64,000 bases of DNA from Clostridium sp. KNHs205 (GCF_000702945.1 NZ_JNLE01000003.1:3829501-3893500), one strand, 5' to 3'. Shown: positions 17,984 to 28,019, counted from the first letter of the stretch. Numbers and translations: made by a program. Notes: generated from the sequence alone by a model not told the origin.

Positions 17984-19258
17984 TCAAGGTGTTTTAGTAA
18001 TCAGCCTTTTGTAAACATTTTGATACTCCTTCACATTCTCTTCCATTGAAAAATATCTTCTGGCATAGTCTGTACAGGCTTCTGAATAAAAAGCCTTTCC
18101 TTTGCTTCTAATCTTACAGAGGCCTTTATAAACACTTCTCAGTGTATTGTCCGCTACAAGATATCCGCAGTTCTTACCTACCAATTCCGGTAAGGCAGTA
18201 GCAGAAAAAGTAATAGCCGGTGTTCCGCAGGCAAGTGCTTCGGCGATGGTCTTACCGAAGGATTCCTCTTTCGACAAGGAAATATATACATCAGCAGCAT
18301 TATAAAGCCTTGCAAGGCTTACAAGACTGTTGGTTCTTGGAATTAGCTGTACATTATTTGGTACCTCCGTATCCTCCGGAATACTTCCCACCATAAGCAG
18401 CACACATTCTTTATAATCCGCATTTCCCGCTTTCCTTTGAGCTTCTTCCTGCAGTTTTTCCGCCAGTTTAAGAAAACCTTTCAGCCCTTTCGTATTATCC
18501 CATAGGGAAGCTACGGATAAAATTACGAATTTGTCCTCCAATTGCAGATCCTTTCTGATATCCGCGGAATCCATTGGTTTAAAATTATCAAAGTCAATCC
18601 AATTATAAATTCGCTTAATCAGGCACGCATCTTTTAAAAAAGAGCATTTAGCCTGGTTGGTAATCCAGTCGGACACTCCGACAACTGCAAGTTTGTTAAT
18701 TTTTTGAAAATTTTCTTTTTTATCCTTCCACATTTTGTTACAACGGTCAAAGAACCAGCTTGGAGGAGTATTCCTGTTATTGGGACATTTCTTACATTCT
18801 TCCCGCCACTGATAACATCCGTTGACAGTATAGTGCGTGCACCTGCCGGTATAGAACCAGCAGTCATGTAATAATAAAACTGTCGGGATATCTTCTTTTG
18901 CCAAAAAATTAAGCAGCATATTTAAATTAAGATAATTACCATGAACATTTTCAAGCTGTACGATATCCGGTTTCTTTTTCTTTATGTATCTTAACAGACC
19001 CAGGGTAGGAATATGTGAGAAATAACCTTGCAGACCGGTTATTCTAGAACAGAGGGCATGGAGCTTTCTGTCCGCCAGGAATCCAATAATGTAGTGCCCT
19101 TTCCTGCGCATCTTTCTAATCTCTTCCTTATCCTTCATACCATAGGCAGTTGCTATAAGACATTCATCCCCCTGTCTTATTATACCTTCACTCAGTTCTT
19201 TTACCGTTCTGCCGGTACTTAATATTCCGTAAACTTCATTAATCAGAAGAACTTTCAT
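17984..19258 (-). CDS. Glycosyltransferase family 4
   Basis: A 424-residue GT-B glycosyltransferase. MKVLLINEVYGILSTGRTV begins the acceptor domain, LLHDCWFYTGRCTHY is a block common in GT4 enzymes near colanic acid and O-antigen clusters, and the donor site SKEESFGKTIAEALACGTP lies near residue 325. The ATG at 19256-19258 follows GGAGG and overlaps the end of the preceding SDR gene by 20 bases; the open frame extends upstream but overlaps that gene far more. Fucosamine is a possible donor given the CapE/F/G set, but this is only inference. Confidence 0.87.
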   Translation of the reverse strand: MKVLLINEVYGILSTGRTVKELSEGIIRQGDECLIATAYGMKDKEEIRKMRRKGHYIIGFLADRKLHALCSRITGLQGYFSHIPTLGLLRYIKKKKPDIVQLENVHGNYLNLNMLLNFLAKEDIPTVLLLHDCWFYTGRCTHYTVNGCYQWREECKKCPNNRNTPPSWFFDRCNKMWKDKKENFQKINKLAVVGVSDWITNQAKCSFLKDACLIKRIYNWIDFDNFKPMDSADIRKDLQLEDKFVILSVASLWDNTKGLKGFLKLAEKLQEEAQRKAGNADYKECVLLMVGSIPEDTEVPNNVQLIPRTNSLVSLARLYNAADVYISLSKEESFGKTIAEALACGTPAITFSATALPELVGKNCGYLVADNTLRSVYKGLCKIRSKGKAFYSEACTDYARRYFSMEENVKEYQNVYKRLITKTP

Positions 19259-20015
19259 CCTTACCTCCATACGTATCCGAAACAGGCTCAGAGCAGCTGT
19301 AACTGCTGTAAGTAGCATATAACTTTTTTTCAAGATCTGTCTTACATTCCTCCAGCCTCCTGCCTTTCGAGAAGGAATACAAGGTTTCAGCAAGTACTCC
19401 CAGGTTTATCTCGTATTCCTTTGTTATGGAATAGTATTTCCTCTCTATGGAATCCTTCGGTTTAAGCAATTGAAGAAACTCCTCTACCACATCTTCAACA
19501 TAACACAGCGTCAGTCTGGTGTTTCTGTCATGAATGGTTATTGGCAGTCCATGGGAGATATTATAGCAGAAGGTAGCAACAACGGAATTATAATTCGGTC
19601 TGGCTTTTGAACCGAAGATATTTGTAAGCCGATAGATATAAACCTGTCCTCCTGTAGTGTTCTGATAATCACTTAACAGGTCTTCAGCTGCTTTTTTACT
19701 GATACCGTAGGGTGTACCGCTTTGTGCATGAACGGAGGATGCATACAGCACCGGGCAGTTCCTTTTACAGGCCTCTAAATATCCTGTAAGCTTTCTGGTG
19801 AATTCAATATTTCCCTCTATAAAATCTGCTTCATTTAATGGCCGATTCACACCTGCAAGATGATAGATAAAGTCGCATTCAGAAAGATAATCCCAAAGTG
19901 CAGCTTCTTCGGTGCTATGATAGCATTCCAGTAGTATAATCTCTTTCATCTCTTGCAGGGCGGATATCAAATGACTGCCAAGAAAACCGCCTGCGCCTGT
20001 TACGAGAACTTTCAT
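19239..20015 (-). CDS. SDR enzyme, cupin-less paralogue of CapF
   Basis: A 258-residue short-chain dehydrogenase/reductase. GAGGFLGSHL binds the dinucleotide, CDFIYHLAGVNRP follows, and YGISKKAAE carries the Tyr-x-x-x-Lys pair. It aligns closely with the N-terminal half of the CapF-like protein at 21223-22359 (shared IYRLTN.FG, NSVVATFCY and LPITIH-type blocks) but stops where the CapF cupin would begin. Expected activity is reduction of a 4-keto-6-deoxy nucleotide sugar. AAGG six bases before the ATG at 20013-20015 supports this start. It may be a duplicated CapF that lost its epimerase domain. Confidence 0.82.
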   Translation of the reverse strand: MKVLVTGAGGFLGSHLISALQEMKEIILLECYHSTEEAALWDYLSECDFIYHLAGVNRPLNEADFIEGNIEFTRKLTGYLEACKRNCPVLYASSVHAQSGTPYGISKKAAEDLLSDYQNTTGGQVYIYRLTNIFGSKARPNYNSVVATFCYNISHGLPITIHDRNTRLTLCYVEDVVEEFLQLLKPKDSIERKYYSITKEYEINLGVLAETLYSFSKGRRLEECKTDLEKKLYATYSSYSCSEPVSDTYGGKDESSSD

Positions 20016-20126
20016 AGCTGTCCTTAACCTGGGTGTTCTTGAAAACTCATAACGATACAATGAGTTTTCAAATACGCCCTAACCATACTTTCTACCATTC
20101 TATTCCTTTAGCAGAGCAAATATCCT

Positions 20127-21146
20127 TTAAACTTCTTTGTATTTGGAAAGTTCCTTCTGGATATAAGGTATCGTTAATAATTTTTCCTGCATTTCCTTAA
20201 CCCCTAACTGATTAGCGTTATCCGAATTAAATTCCTTCACTCTTTTCTTCTTCATTCCTTTGGTCATATAGCTGTCATAATTTAAGTCTCTGTTATCCGG
20301 AGGGATACAGTAGTAATTACCCATATCCTTGGCAAAACGGCTCTCTTCTCTGGTTAAGAGCGTTTCATACATCTTTTCCCCATGACGCATGCCGATTATT
20401 TTAATTCCTTCTTTATAAGAAAACAATTCACATAGTGCTAAGGCCAGGGTCTTTACGGTGCAGGCAGGTGCTTTTTGTACCAGGATATCTCCGCTGCTTC
20501 CAAATTCAAAAGCGAAAACCACAAGCTCTACTGCCTCTTCCAGAGTCATTATAAATCTGGTCATTTCCGGTTCGGTAACAGTAAGGGGTTCACCAGCCTT
20601 TATCTGCTCTACAAAAAGAGGAATTACCGAACCTCTGGAACAAGCTACATTACCATAGCGGGTACCACATATCTGAATTTTATCTTCTGAGAGCATTCTG
20701 GCCTTTGCAACCATTACCTTCTCCATCATAGCCTTTGAGGTACCCATAGCATTTATGGGATAAGCTGCTTTGTCTGTAGAAAGGCAGATAACCTTTTTCA
20801 CCCCGGCTTCTATTGCTGCATTCAGAACATTATCTGTGCCTATTATATTGGTTTTAACTGCCTCCATGGGAAAAAATTCGCAGGAAGGCACCTGTTTAAG
20901 TGCTGCACTGTGAAAGACGTAATCAACACCATAAAAGGCTTCCTTTAAGGTACTGGGAGATCTCACATCTCCGATATAATACTTGATTTTAGGCGAATGG
21001 TATTGATGCCTCATATCGTCCTGTTTCTTTTCATCTCTTGAAAATATCCTGATCTCACCGATGTCGCTATCCAAGAAACGGTCCAGGACTGCATTGCCGA
21101 AAGAACCGGTTCCTCCGGTAATAAGCAGTACTTTATCTGCAAACAT
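20127..21146 (-). CDS. capE: UDP-GlcNAc 4,6-dehydratase/5-epimerase, CapE (FnlA) type
   Basis: A 339-residue extended SDR: GGTGSFGNAVLDRF for NAD(P), IFSRDEKKQDDMRH, HSAALKQVPSCEFFPMEA, and STDKAAYPINAMGTSKAMME, where the usual catalytic Tyr is replaced as in CapE/FlaA1 enzymes. It should make UDP-2-acetamido-2,6-dideoxy-L-arabino-4-hexulose, the first step toward UDP-L-FucNAc. AAGGGAGAGG directly before the ATG at 21144-21146 decides the start; a GTG at 21215 lacks a site. CapF lies immediately upstream. Confidence 0.9.
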   Translation of the reverse strand: MFADKVLLITGGTGSFGNAVLDRFLDSDIGEIRIFSRDEKKQDDMRHQYHSPKIKYYIGDVRSPSTLKEAFYGVDYVFHSAALKQVPSCEFFPMEAVKTNIIGTDNVLNAAIEAGVKKVICLSTDKAAYPINAMGTSKAMMEKVMVAKARMLSEDKIQICGTRYGNVACSRGSVIPLFVEQIKAGEPLTVTEPEMTRFIMTLEEAVELVVFAFEFGSSGDILVQKAPACTVKTLALALCELFSYKEGIKIIGMRHGEKMYETLLTREESRFAKDMGNYYCIPPDNRDLNYDSYMTKGMKKKRVKEFNSDNANQLGVKEMQEKLLTIPYIQKELSKYKEV

Positions 21147-21222
21147 AGGCCTCTCCCTTCTATTTCTGCTGAACTGAATATCTTTAGGACGTTTGATAAC
21201 TGAAATGAGTTTCACATGCTCT

Positions 21223-22359
21223 CTATACCGAAGGAATAACGGGACAAAAATAAGTATCCGGATTTAATGAATCAAATACTTCATTGGCCCATATAAGTGT
21301 ATATAGGTCTGTATCACCTGTATTAATCAGATTATGGGTGACACCCGGCGGAATCTCCAGGAACCTTGGTTCTTCCCCTGTGAGGTAATACTCTGTAATT
21401 TCATCGGAATCGGTTCTGCGAAGCTGTATCTTTGCTGTACCGGAAATAACAAGGAACCTCTCACATTTCGTGTTGTGGTAATGTTCCCCCTTCTTGATTC
21501 CGGGTTTGGTAATGTTTAAGGAAAACTGCCCCCTATTGTCCGTTTTGAAGATTTCCATAAAGCTTCCTCTGCTATCTGAATGAGCGGGTAAAGGCACTGC
21601 AAGCTCCGTAAGGGGCAGATAACTTAAATAAGTACTGTAAAGTCTCTTGACCAGGCTGTCACCTACAGCAGGCAAATATTGCCCTTGTCTCTGTAATCGA
21701 AAACCGGTTATTATTTCTGCAAGTTCCTTTAAGGTGATACTATAAAGGCAATCCTCCTCTAAACGATAATAACCGTCTTCTTTAGGAGGCACTTCTTCCT
21801 TTAAATGTCTGAGAAAAGAAGTTATCACATCATCTATATAGTAAAAATTCATCACCGTATCCGGATTATGAATTGTGATTTCCTGATCTCTGGCTACAAG
21901 ATAACAAAAGGTAGCTACTACAGAATGAGCACAGGGTTTTGCCCACTTTCCAAAGGTATTGGTAAGACGGTAGATAATCGTTCTGCTGTTGTTAATACGC
22001 CCATGTGTTGCTAAGGCTTCTTCTGCTAATCGTTTACTCCTGGCATAATCTGTATCCTGAGCTGCCTGAATGGAGGAGGTATACAGTACCGGGCTGGGAT
22101 TATGATATTTCTGCAGATATGCTAACAGTGTCTTAAAGAATTCAAGATTTACTTCCAGAAACTCTTCTTTTCTGTCCGGACGATGGACAGCAGCAAGGTG
22201 AAATACAAAATCACAGTCCTTAGTATACTCCTCTAACTTATCCAGTGAATCTGATTTATCATAAGTGTAAATCTTATGCTGTTCCTGCCCGGAGGATTTA
22301 AGGGCCTCTATGAGATTTCGCCCTAAAAATCCACTGTGCCCAGTCACCAGAATCTTCAT
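21223..22359 (-). CDS. capF: Bifunctional CapF: SDR reductase plus cupin epimerase
   Basis: A 378-residue fusion. Residues 1-250 are an SDR (GHSGFLGRNLIEAL, FHLAAVHRP, IYRLTNTFG); residues about 260-375 are a cupin (HYHNTKCERFLVISG, PPGVTHNLINTGD). In CapF/FnlB the cupin epimerises C3 and the SDR reduces C4, giving UDP-2-acetamido-2,6-dideoxy-L-talose. Length matches the family. The ATG at 22357-22359 follows GGGAAAGG within a leader that resembles the element before rpmB, yhbY and aroB. Neighbours capE and capG complete the pathway. Confidence 0.9.
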   Translation of the reverse strand: MKILVTGHSGFLGRNLIEALKSSGQEQHKIYTYDKSDSLDKLEEYTKDCDFVFHLAAVHRPDRKEEFLEVNLEFFKTLLAYLQKYHNPSPVLYTSSIQAAQDTDYARSKRLAEEALATHGRINNSRTIIYRLTNTFGKWAKPCAHSVVATFCYLVARDQEITIHNPDTVMNFYYIDDVITSFLRHLKEEVPPKEDGYYRLEEDCLYSITLKELAEIITGFRLQRQGQYLPAVGDSLVKRLYSTYLSYLPLTELAVPLPAHSDSRGSFMEIFKTDNRGQFSLNITKPGIKKGEHYHNTKCERFLVISGTAKIQLRRTDSDEITEYYLTGEEPRFLEIPPGVTHNLINTGDTDLYTLIWANEVFDSLNPDTYFCPVIPSV

Positions 22360-22411
22360 GAAACCATACCTTTCCCACAGCCTGTAAACTGAAAGCACCA
22401 GCTATTATAAC

Positions 22412-23719
22412 TTACTTTTTGGCAATAGAGGTAAGCGCAGAATTAAGCTTGTTTCTTACAGCTTCGATTCGATGTGCTTTTACCCCCAGCTCCCAGGCTT
22501 TTTTTTGATATAATGTTATTCTATCGGGATGACGTGCTATTTGTGACAGCACTGGGTAAATTTCTCTTTTTCTTTGAATACATATTGCTCCACGGTTCCT
22601 TCTTAAATACCTTATTCCCTCATTTTCGCTATGTCCTACCGCCAGCACAGCACAAGTGGAGCCAAGGCAGTCAACGATTTTGGTAGAAAAGGAATATCTT
22701 AAAAGCCACCGGTACCTGATATCAAAACTTTCTGCATGAAGTGCAATATCTGCTTCCTTATATACTTCCTTCAATCTGTCTGCAGTAATAAATCCTTTAA
22801 GAACTACGGCATTATTCTCCTCCAGCAATCTGGATTGCTTCTTACTGAAACTATCCTTTGTATATATGTGAAGAATCATTTTAATTTCGTCTTTATTAAT
22901 TTCTGATAATGCCTTTGCTATTGCCATTAGTATTTTGTCACGGTTACAGTACAGTCTTCCGGCGTATACGATTCTGACAGGGGTGGAAACAGCCTTAGGG
23001 GTAAATTTTTCAGGAAACTCTCCTCCTTTATAAAGTACTTCGCTTGCAACACCCAATTCTTCTGATATTTTCTTTGACTGAGCTAAGGAAAGGGTATAGA
23101 ATTTTTCATAAAACATAGCATTTCTTCTTAATTCCTGCCGAAACAATAGCTTCCGCCCCCAATAAAAGGGTGACAGATTAAGCTGCTTTAAGGAGTATTC
23201 GTCGTCTCCCGTAAATACTACTACAGGAGCTCCTGTCATTTCATGAAGCAGCTTCTCCATGTAAAGCATCCGTCTTGAGTAAAACCGCAGACTGAAAATA
23301 ACATCCGGTTTATAAGCTGCCAGAAAATCAGTAAGGAGTGTTCCCTCCCATTTGCTGTGTAACCAGACAAAATCCCGCAGCAATCTCATTGGCCCGCCTG
23401 CTGCCGCTTTCAGATACTTAAGATACCTAAGGCTCCTTCCACTGCTATTTACCTTTACAACAGCACCGGCTTTTGTCCCTTTTTCTGAAAAGGTACGGTT
23501 GATTAACCACTTACCTTTGTTCTTTTTCATGAATCTGCTGGTTACAGCCATTTTATCCGTTAATTGAAAATATTGGCTGCAACAGGAATTATATGGTGAA
23601 CCGGAAGCCAGGTAAATATTTGCAAGGTTATCATCATAATTCCCAAACCAATTAGTCATTACATTATTGGGATACATTTTATCATTCCAGGCTTCTTCTG
23701 TCAGAAGTAATAAATTCAT
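22412..23719 (-). CDS. GT4-like glycosyltransferase
   Basis: A 435-residue protein beginning MNLLLLTEEAWNDKMYPNNV. The second half has the GT-B donor domain pattern: RIVYAGRLYCNRDKI near residue 265, VVLKGFITADRLKEVYKEAD and ALHAESFD, with a C-terminal helical tail. The first half matches no family I recognise well. ATG at 23717-23719 has GGGAGGTGG upstream. It lies between a GT2 gene and capF, so assembly of the repeat unit is the likely role. Confidence 0.8.
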   Translation of the reverse strand: MNLLLLTEEAWNDKMYPNNVMTNWFGNYDDNLANIYLASGSPYNSCCSQYFQLTDKMAVTSRFMKKNKGKWLINRTFSEKGTKAGAVVKVNSSGRSLRYLKYLKAAAGGPMRLLRDFVWLHSKWEGTLLTDFLAAYKPDVIFSLRFYSRRMLYMEKLLHEMTGAPVVVFTGDDEYSLKQLNLSPFYWGRKLLFRQELRRNAMFYEKFYTLSLAQSKKISEELGVASEVLYKGGEFPEKFTPKAVSTPVRIVYAGRLYCNRDKILMAIAKALSEINKDEIKMILHIYTKDSFSKKQSRLLEENNAVVLKGFITADRLKEVYKEADIALHAESFDIRYRWLLRYSFSTKIVDCLGSTCAVLAVGHSENEGIRYLRRNRGAICIQRKREIYPVLSQIARHPDRITLYQKKAWELGVKAHRIEAVRNKLNSALTSIAKK

Positions 23720-23744
23720 GGTAACCACCTCCCTTCGTTGAAAG

Positions 23745-24725
23745 TCACCTCTTAAATCTCTTTTTTACAGGCAGCAAAATCATATTGGCAATTCGCGCGC
23801 TAAGCTCCGGGGACAGATAAAAGCAAGTAAACATCAGCTTGTAGGTAATTGGGGTAACACTGCTGTACAATGCCTTAAAGTACATCTTCTCGTACAGCTT
23901 AAGAAGGGCTTCCATATCATTCTTATTGTTGGGATCACTTTTACAGATAATATAAAACCGTATGAGGTTTATACAGAAATACTCATAGGAGTGCTCTAAT
24001 AGCTCCTTGTCGATTTCCATAAAAAACTGAATCCTGTCCGTAAGTACTCCATAGAAATCCGTAGATTTATACGGATTATCATTTCTGGTTACACTCTGCT
24101 GGTTCTGATAGCAATAATAAAGCGGCTTTTCAGAATAGACTACTCGTTCACAACGATAGGTTAATTGATAAACAAGAGCCTCATCCTCATAATTAAAATG
24201 ATCACTTACCGGAAATTCCAGCTCATTAAAAAGCTCTCTCCGGTAAAGCTTACCGGCAACTCCGGATTTCATTTTTCTGCTTAAAATGGCCTGTTTCCTG
24301 TCATAGACATGCATAGCACCCTTTACCTTAACGCCAAAAAAATCAGAAGCCGACCCAGTAGCCATTCTGGCTTCTGCAATCTGTGCTTTATTTTTCAGAC
24401 ATAACCACAGCAGATACTTAATAAATTGGTGATGAAGAAAGTCATCACTATCTAAAAATGTAATATACGTACCCTTTGCAAGTTGAAGTCCTTTGTTTCT
24501 TGCAGCTGATATTCCACCGTTTTTCTGATGTACAGTAGTTATTCTTTTGTCCAGTAATGCCAAATTCTCGCAGATGACAGGACTTTTGTCTGTGGACCCG
24601 TCATCTATTAATAAGATTTCAAGATTTTTATAGGTTTGTTCTCTTACACTCTGCACACAGCGCAGAAGGTATTTTTCGGCTTGATAAACCGGTATGATGA
24701 CACTTACCAATACCTTTTCTTCCAT
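23745..24725 (-). CDS. Glycosyltransferase family 2
   Basis: A 326-residue GT-A enzyme. VSVIIPVYQAEKYL starts the fold, LLIDDGSTDKSP near 37-48 binds nucleotide, GGISAARNKGL near 69 and FLDSDDFLH near 90 carry the DxD metal site. It is typical of capsule and teichoic acid transferases. AAGGAGG precedes the ATG. It is 32 bases downstream of the CapK-like gene. The sugar specificity is unknown. Confidence 0.9.
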   Translation of the reverse strand: MEEKVLVSVIIPVYQAEKYLLRCVQSVREQTYKNLEILLIDDGSTDKSPVICENLALLDKRITTVHQKNGGISAARNKGLQLAKGTYITFLDSDDFLHHQFIKYLLWLCLKNKAQIAEARMATGSASDFFGVKVKGAMHVYDRKQAILSRKMKSGVAGKLYRRELFNELEFPVSDHFNYEDEALVYQLTYRCERVVYSEKPLYYCYQNQQSVTRNDNPYKSTDFYGVLTDRIQFFMEIDKELLEHSYEYFCINLIRFYIICKSDPNNKNDMEALLKLYEKMYFKALYSSVTPITYKLMFTCFYLSPELSARIANMILLPVKKRFKR

Positions 24726-24757
24726 ATAACCTCCTTATATTTATTTCATTAAATGTG

Positions 24758-26125
24758 TTAATTTTGTTCGTCCTTTAGAATAAGTCTGTATTTTCCGCTG
24801 GCGGTCCTGCTGATATTGTCTGTAAACTCTAACGTAAACACTGTCTCCTGTCCAAGAAATTCTCTTATATTCTTTTCAACTATTCCCGTGTCTTTTCTGT
24901 TCAGTTTGTTCCTTACCGGCTGGCACAGGATGATAAGGGAACCGTCACTCTTAAGCTGAAACTGCATCTGCTTTATATGTGAATGCAGACTGCTTACCAG
25001 ATAGGATAGCTGAACCTGGCTGAAAGTACCGCCTTTTGTGGTAATGAAATCTGCTTCTCTTCCTTCGATTCTCTTTATAACCGGATGAACACTGCCGCAG
25101 GGACATTTCTCTCCTCCCTCACTAATCACATCTCCAATGTCATACCGTATTAAAGGTGTACCAAAGGTATCAAAACCCGTAACCAGAATTCTTGTACCCT
25201 CCTTAGCCGGAATATGTTCAAAGATTCCGGTATCTATTGCTTCATGGTATGCTCCAAAGGGACATTGTATAATAAAGGGTGCTCCTTCATTGGAGGCATA
25301 TTGATCGGTTAAGGGACAGCCAAAAACTTTTTCTATGGTTTCTCTGTGATAAGGAAGTACGGTTTCTGAGGTTGTAAATACTGCTTTTGGTATAAATTCA
25401 GGCTTTAACCCCTTCTCTTCCATGTATTTGGCAACAGTATAGATTGCAGAAACAAAACCTTCAATGGATTGAGGTTTATAACGGTTTAAATCTTTCACAT
25501 ACAATAACAGGTTCTCTTCCGAAAGATGATAGGTGGAATAAAGCCTTTGCCGTAAGGTATAATTATTTCTCCAGAATACTGGTTTTGCTGGTTTATCCTT
25601 TACTATCTTTCTTCCTGTAAATCGTGCTGCCCTCATTTTATTGCTGGTAAAACCAAAGCTTTGTTTATAAGCATCCAAATATGCCATTCTCTGCTGAACA
25701 TCCTGCTTTCTCTTTCTGACCTTTACCGGAATACCCGTAGTTCCACCGGTATGAAAGGTTAAGCTTCTGTAATTTGGTATGGTATAGATACGCTCGATAT
25801 TATCCCTTAGAATATCCTTCGTCAGAATCGGTAACCTATGGATATCCTCAGCTGATTTAATCTCCTTCAGAGAGATTCCCTTATAAAACTCTTTGTAAAA
25901 GGGACTATTCTCAACAGCATAAGACAGCAGTTTTAAAAATCTCTTGTTCTGTATATGCCTTTCCTCTCTTAAGTTTAGATGTTTACGGCTTACAAAAAGC
26001 TTACGATATTTCTTGTAATCACCTGAATACCTGCTGAAATAAAGAACAAGGCCGTACAGGCTGATTGCAGCGTTCTGAAGAAACACCGGGAGGCTGTAAT
26101 ATAAACCCAAAATTACTCTTTTCAT
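24758..26125 (-). CDS. CapK/PaaK-like adenylate-forming enzyme
   Basis: A 455-residue protein of the phenylacetate-CoA ligase-like (CapK) family. The AMP-binding P-loop is HTGGTTGIPVKV near residue 125; DQYASNEG near 255 and FGTPLIRYDIGD near 313 are the adenylation core; TASGKYRLIL is the C-terminal catalytic-lysine region. CapK-like genes occur in capsule loci, where they may activate an acyl or amino acid group for sugar modification. AGGAGGG precedes the ATG. WbqC and PIG-L genes lie nearby. Confidence 0.87.
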   Translation of the reverse strand: MKRVILGLYYSLPVFLQNAAISLYGLVLYFSRYSGDYKKYRKLFVSRKHLNLREERHIQNKRFLKLLSYAVENSPFYKEFYKGISLKEIKSAEDIHRLPILTKDILRDNIERIYTIPNYRSLTFHTGGTTGIPVKVRKRKQDVQQRMAYLDAYKQSFGFTSNKMRAARFTGRKIVKDKPAKPVFWRNNYTLRQRLYSTYHLSEENLLLYVKDLNRYKPQSIEGFVSAIYTVAKYMEEKGLKPEFIPKAVFTTSETVLPYHRETIEKVFGCPLTDQYASNEGAPFIIQCPFGAYHEAIDTGIFEHIPAKEGTRILVTGFDTFGTPLIRYDIGDVISEGGEKCPCGSVHPVIKRIEGREADFITTKGGTFSQVQLSYLVSSLHSHIKQMQFQLKSDGSLIILCQPVRNKLNRKDTGIVEKNIREFLGQETVFTLEFTDNISRTASGKYRLILKDEQN

Positions 26126-26185
26126 AGCTCCCTCCTTCTATTGATTCCAGTTCTGCCTTGAAGCAGTACCAGTTGTTATCGTACA

Positions 26186-27304
26186 CTATTCTTTTTGCAG
26201 CAGTCCCATCTCTGTAAGCAGTATTTTATTTATGTGTTTTACTTCAAACTTCTCCTTACACAACTGATAGGAGTACTCTCCCATAACTTCACGAAGTTTT
26301 CCGTTCTGAATCAGAAGCTCCAACCCTTTGGCTAGTGCTTCACTGTCCCTGGCTTTGACCAGAAAGCCGTTATACCCGTCAACCACCGTTTCTCTGCAGC
26401 CTGGAACATCGGTTGTAACTATTGGCCGGCCGGCTGCCATTGCTTCAACAATACTCTTACCGTTACCTTCATGATAGGATGGTAATACAAATATGGAACA
26501 ACGGTTAAGATAAGGCCTGACATCTTCTGCGTAACCACAATAAGTAACCGCACCTTCCGACAGAAGGTGCTTAAGCTCTTCCTCACTGATTGCTTCTTTA
26601 TGTTCATCCAGACCGCCAACCAGCAGAAATTCAATACCTTCGTATTTCCTTTTTAACTGGAAGGCTGCCTTAAAGTATTCTCTGATTCCTTTTCCCTCTA
26701 CCAGCCTGGCAGTCATAAGAATACAAGCCTTCTCCGGCAGGGGAAGCTTTGAAAAATAGTTCATATTAACTCCTGAGCCATTGACCAGAACACCTTTGCC
26801 TCTTCTTATTAATCTCATGGATATCATTCTGTCATAGTCATCCTGATTCATAAAGAAACAGGTCTTACTGAAATGAAAGATAATCCGGTAGAAGCCGCAC
26901 AATATCCTGCGAATAAGTAAATTATTAATTCCTTTCCCGTAAAAGGCTGTTTCAAGACCGGTTACGAAGGGATATATCTTTCTGACCCTTAGGAATATCG
27001 AAGCAATTCCTCCGAATACAATAGGTTTAGCCATATATAAGAAACAGATATCCGGTTTTATTCTCTTGATTATCCTTATATAACTCCAGAAAAGCTTAAG
27101 GTTCTCTATAATACCAGTACCTGTTCTGCTGCCTCCTGTTGATATATAATCAGAGCCTAATTTCTCTACTTGCGCTTTCATATCCTCCGTACTCTCAATG
27201 GAAATACAGGTCACTTCATTGCCTGCATTAACCATTTCCTTAATGAAATCTCCTCTGAAATTTGTCAGAGAGGGTCCAAAACTGGCTGCGACGATAATCT
27301 TCAT
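26186..27304 (-). CDS. Glycosyltransferase family 4
   Basis: A 372-residue GT-B glycosyltransferase. The N-terminus has MKIIVAASFGPSLTNFRGDF, the donor half has ILMTARLVEGKGIREYFKA near residue 190, and the nucleotide-sugar site is SYHEGNGKSIVEAMAAGRP near 275-290. It resembles CapM/WbqE-type enzymes. Its ATG (27302-27304) overlaps the TGA of the WbqC gene in an ATGA junction, with GGAGGAGAGG upstream, so the two are translationally coupled. Confidence 0.9.
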   Translation of the reverse strand: MKIIVAASFGPSLTNFRGDFIKEMVNAGNEVTCISIESTEDMKAQVEKLGSDYISTGGSRTGTGIIENLKLFWSYIRIIKRIKPDICFLYMAKPIVFGGIASIFLRVRKIYPFVTGLETAFYGKGINNLLIRRILCGFYRIIFHFSKTCFFMNQDDYDRMISMRLIRRGKGVLVNGSGVNMNYFSKLPLPEKACILMTARLVEGKGIREYFKAAFQLKRKYEGIEFLLVGGLDEHKEAISEEELKHLLSEGAVTYCGYAEDVRPYLNRCSIFVLPSYHEGNGKSIVEAMAAGRPIVTTDVPGCRETVVDGYNGFLVKARDSEALAKGLELLIQNGKLREVMGEYSYQLCKEKFEVKHINKILLTEMGLLQKE

Positions 27305-27984
27305 TTTTTCCTCTCCTCCAGCACTCTGTTCCAATCAAAACCGCAGGAAAACAGAAAATCCAATACTGACAGATTCTCTTCAAAAGCCCCCCATTGCTGC
27401 GGATAGTAGAAGGGCTTATAATCCGTATAGGTCAGAGTAATTCCTTTTTTCTCAAAGTTCTCACTCTTTTGATAATTCTTTGCACCAAGTCCTGAATAGT
27501 ATTCGTTTGCATGGAGCAATGAGCAGATATCCAGAATCCGCTCTTCTTTTACGCTATGGATATTTAATTCCGATGACTTTACAATAGCAGTTCTTAGTCC
27601 GAAGCCTGCCAGGATGAAACGGTTTATTGTTATATTCATATCTGCAAGACTTTCATATTTGGCAAGCAGCAGTTCTTTTATCATAGGAAAGATATCATTA
27701 TAATACTTACAGTGTTTATAATTGGCAGTTATAAGAGCCAGATGCTTTTCTTTCCAGCCCATTTCATCTTTTGTACGTACCTTGTTAATATTATCCTTAA
27801 AATGATAATCTAAAGGAATCGTCAGCCTTTTTCTTCCCTGCGGAGTCTTAATATCATTTCTATGATGCATATTATTATTGGAAAACTGAACATCATCCAG
27901 ATATACAAACAGATCAGCTTTGGATATCTTATAAAAATGACCCAGATAGGGAATATAATCCGGCTGATGGATAGCGATTCTCAT
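27301..27984 (-). CDS. WbqC-family protein
   Basis: A 227-residue WbqC-family protein. The family start IHQPDYIPYLGHFYKI and the DVQFSNNNMHHRNDIKTPQG block are clear. These proteins occur in O-antigen and capsule loci and are suspected to modify sugars, but no reaction is firmly established. It is translationally coupled to the GT4 gene downstream and sits close to the initiating transferase and a PIG-L deacetylase. Confidence 0.88.
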   Translation of the reverse strand: MRIAIHQPDYIPYLGHFYKISKADLFVYLDDVQFSNNNMHHRNDIKTPQGRKRLTIPLDYHFKDNINKVRTKDEMGWKEKHLALITANYKHCKYYNDIFPMIKELLLAKYESLADMNITINRFILAGFGLRTAIVKSSELNIHSVKEERILDICSLLHANEYYSGLGAKNYQKSENFEKKGITLTYTDYKPFYYPQQWGAFEENLSVLDFLFSCGFDWNRVLEERKK

Positions 27985-28019
27985 GCTTACCTCTTTCCGC
28001 CGCCAAACAGGACCAGAGG

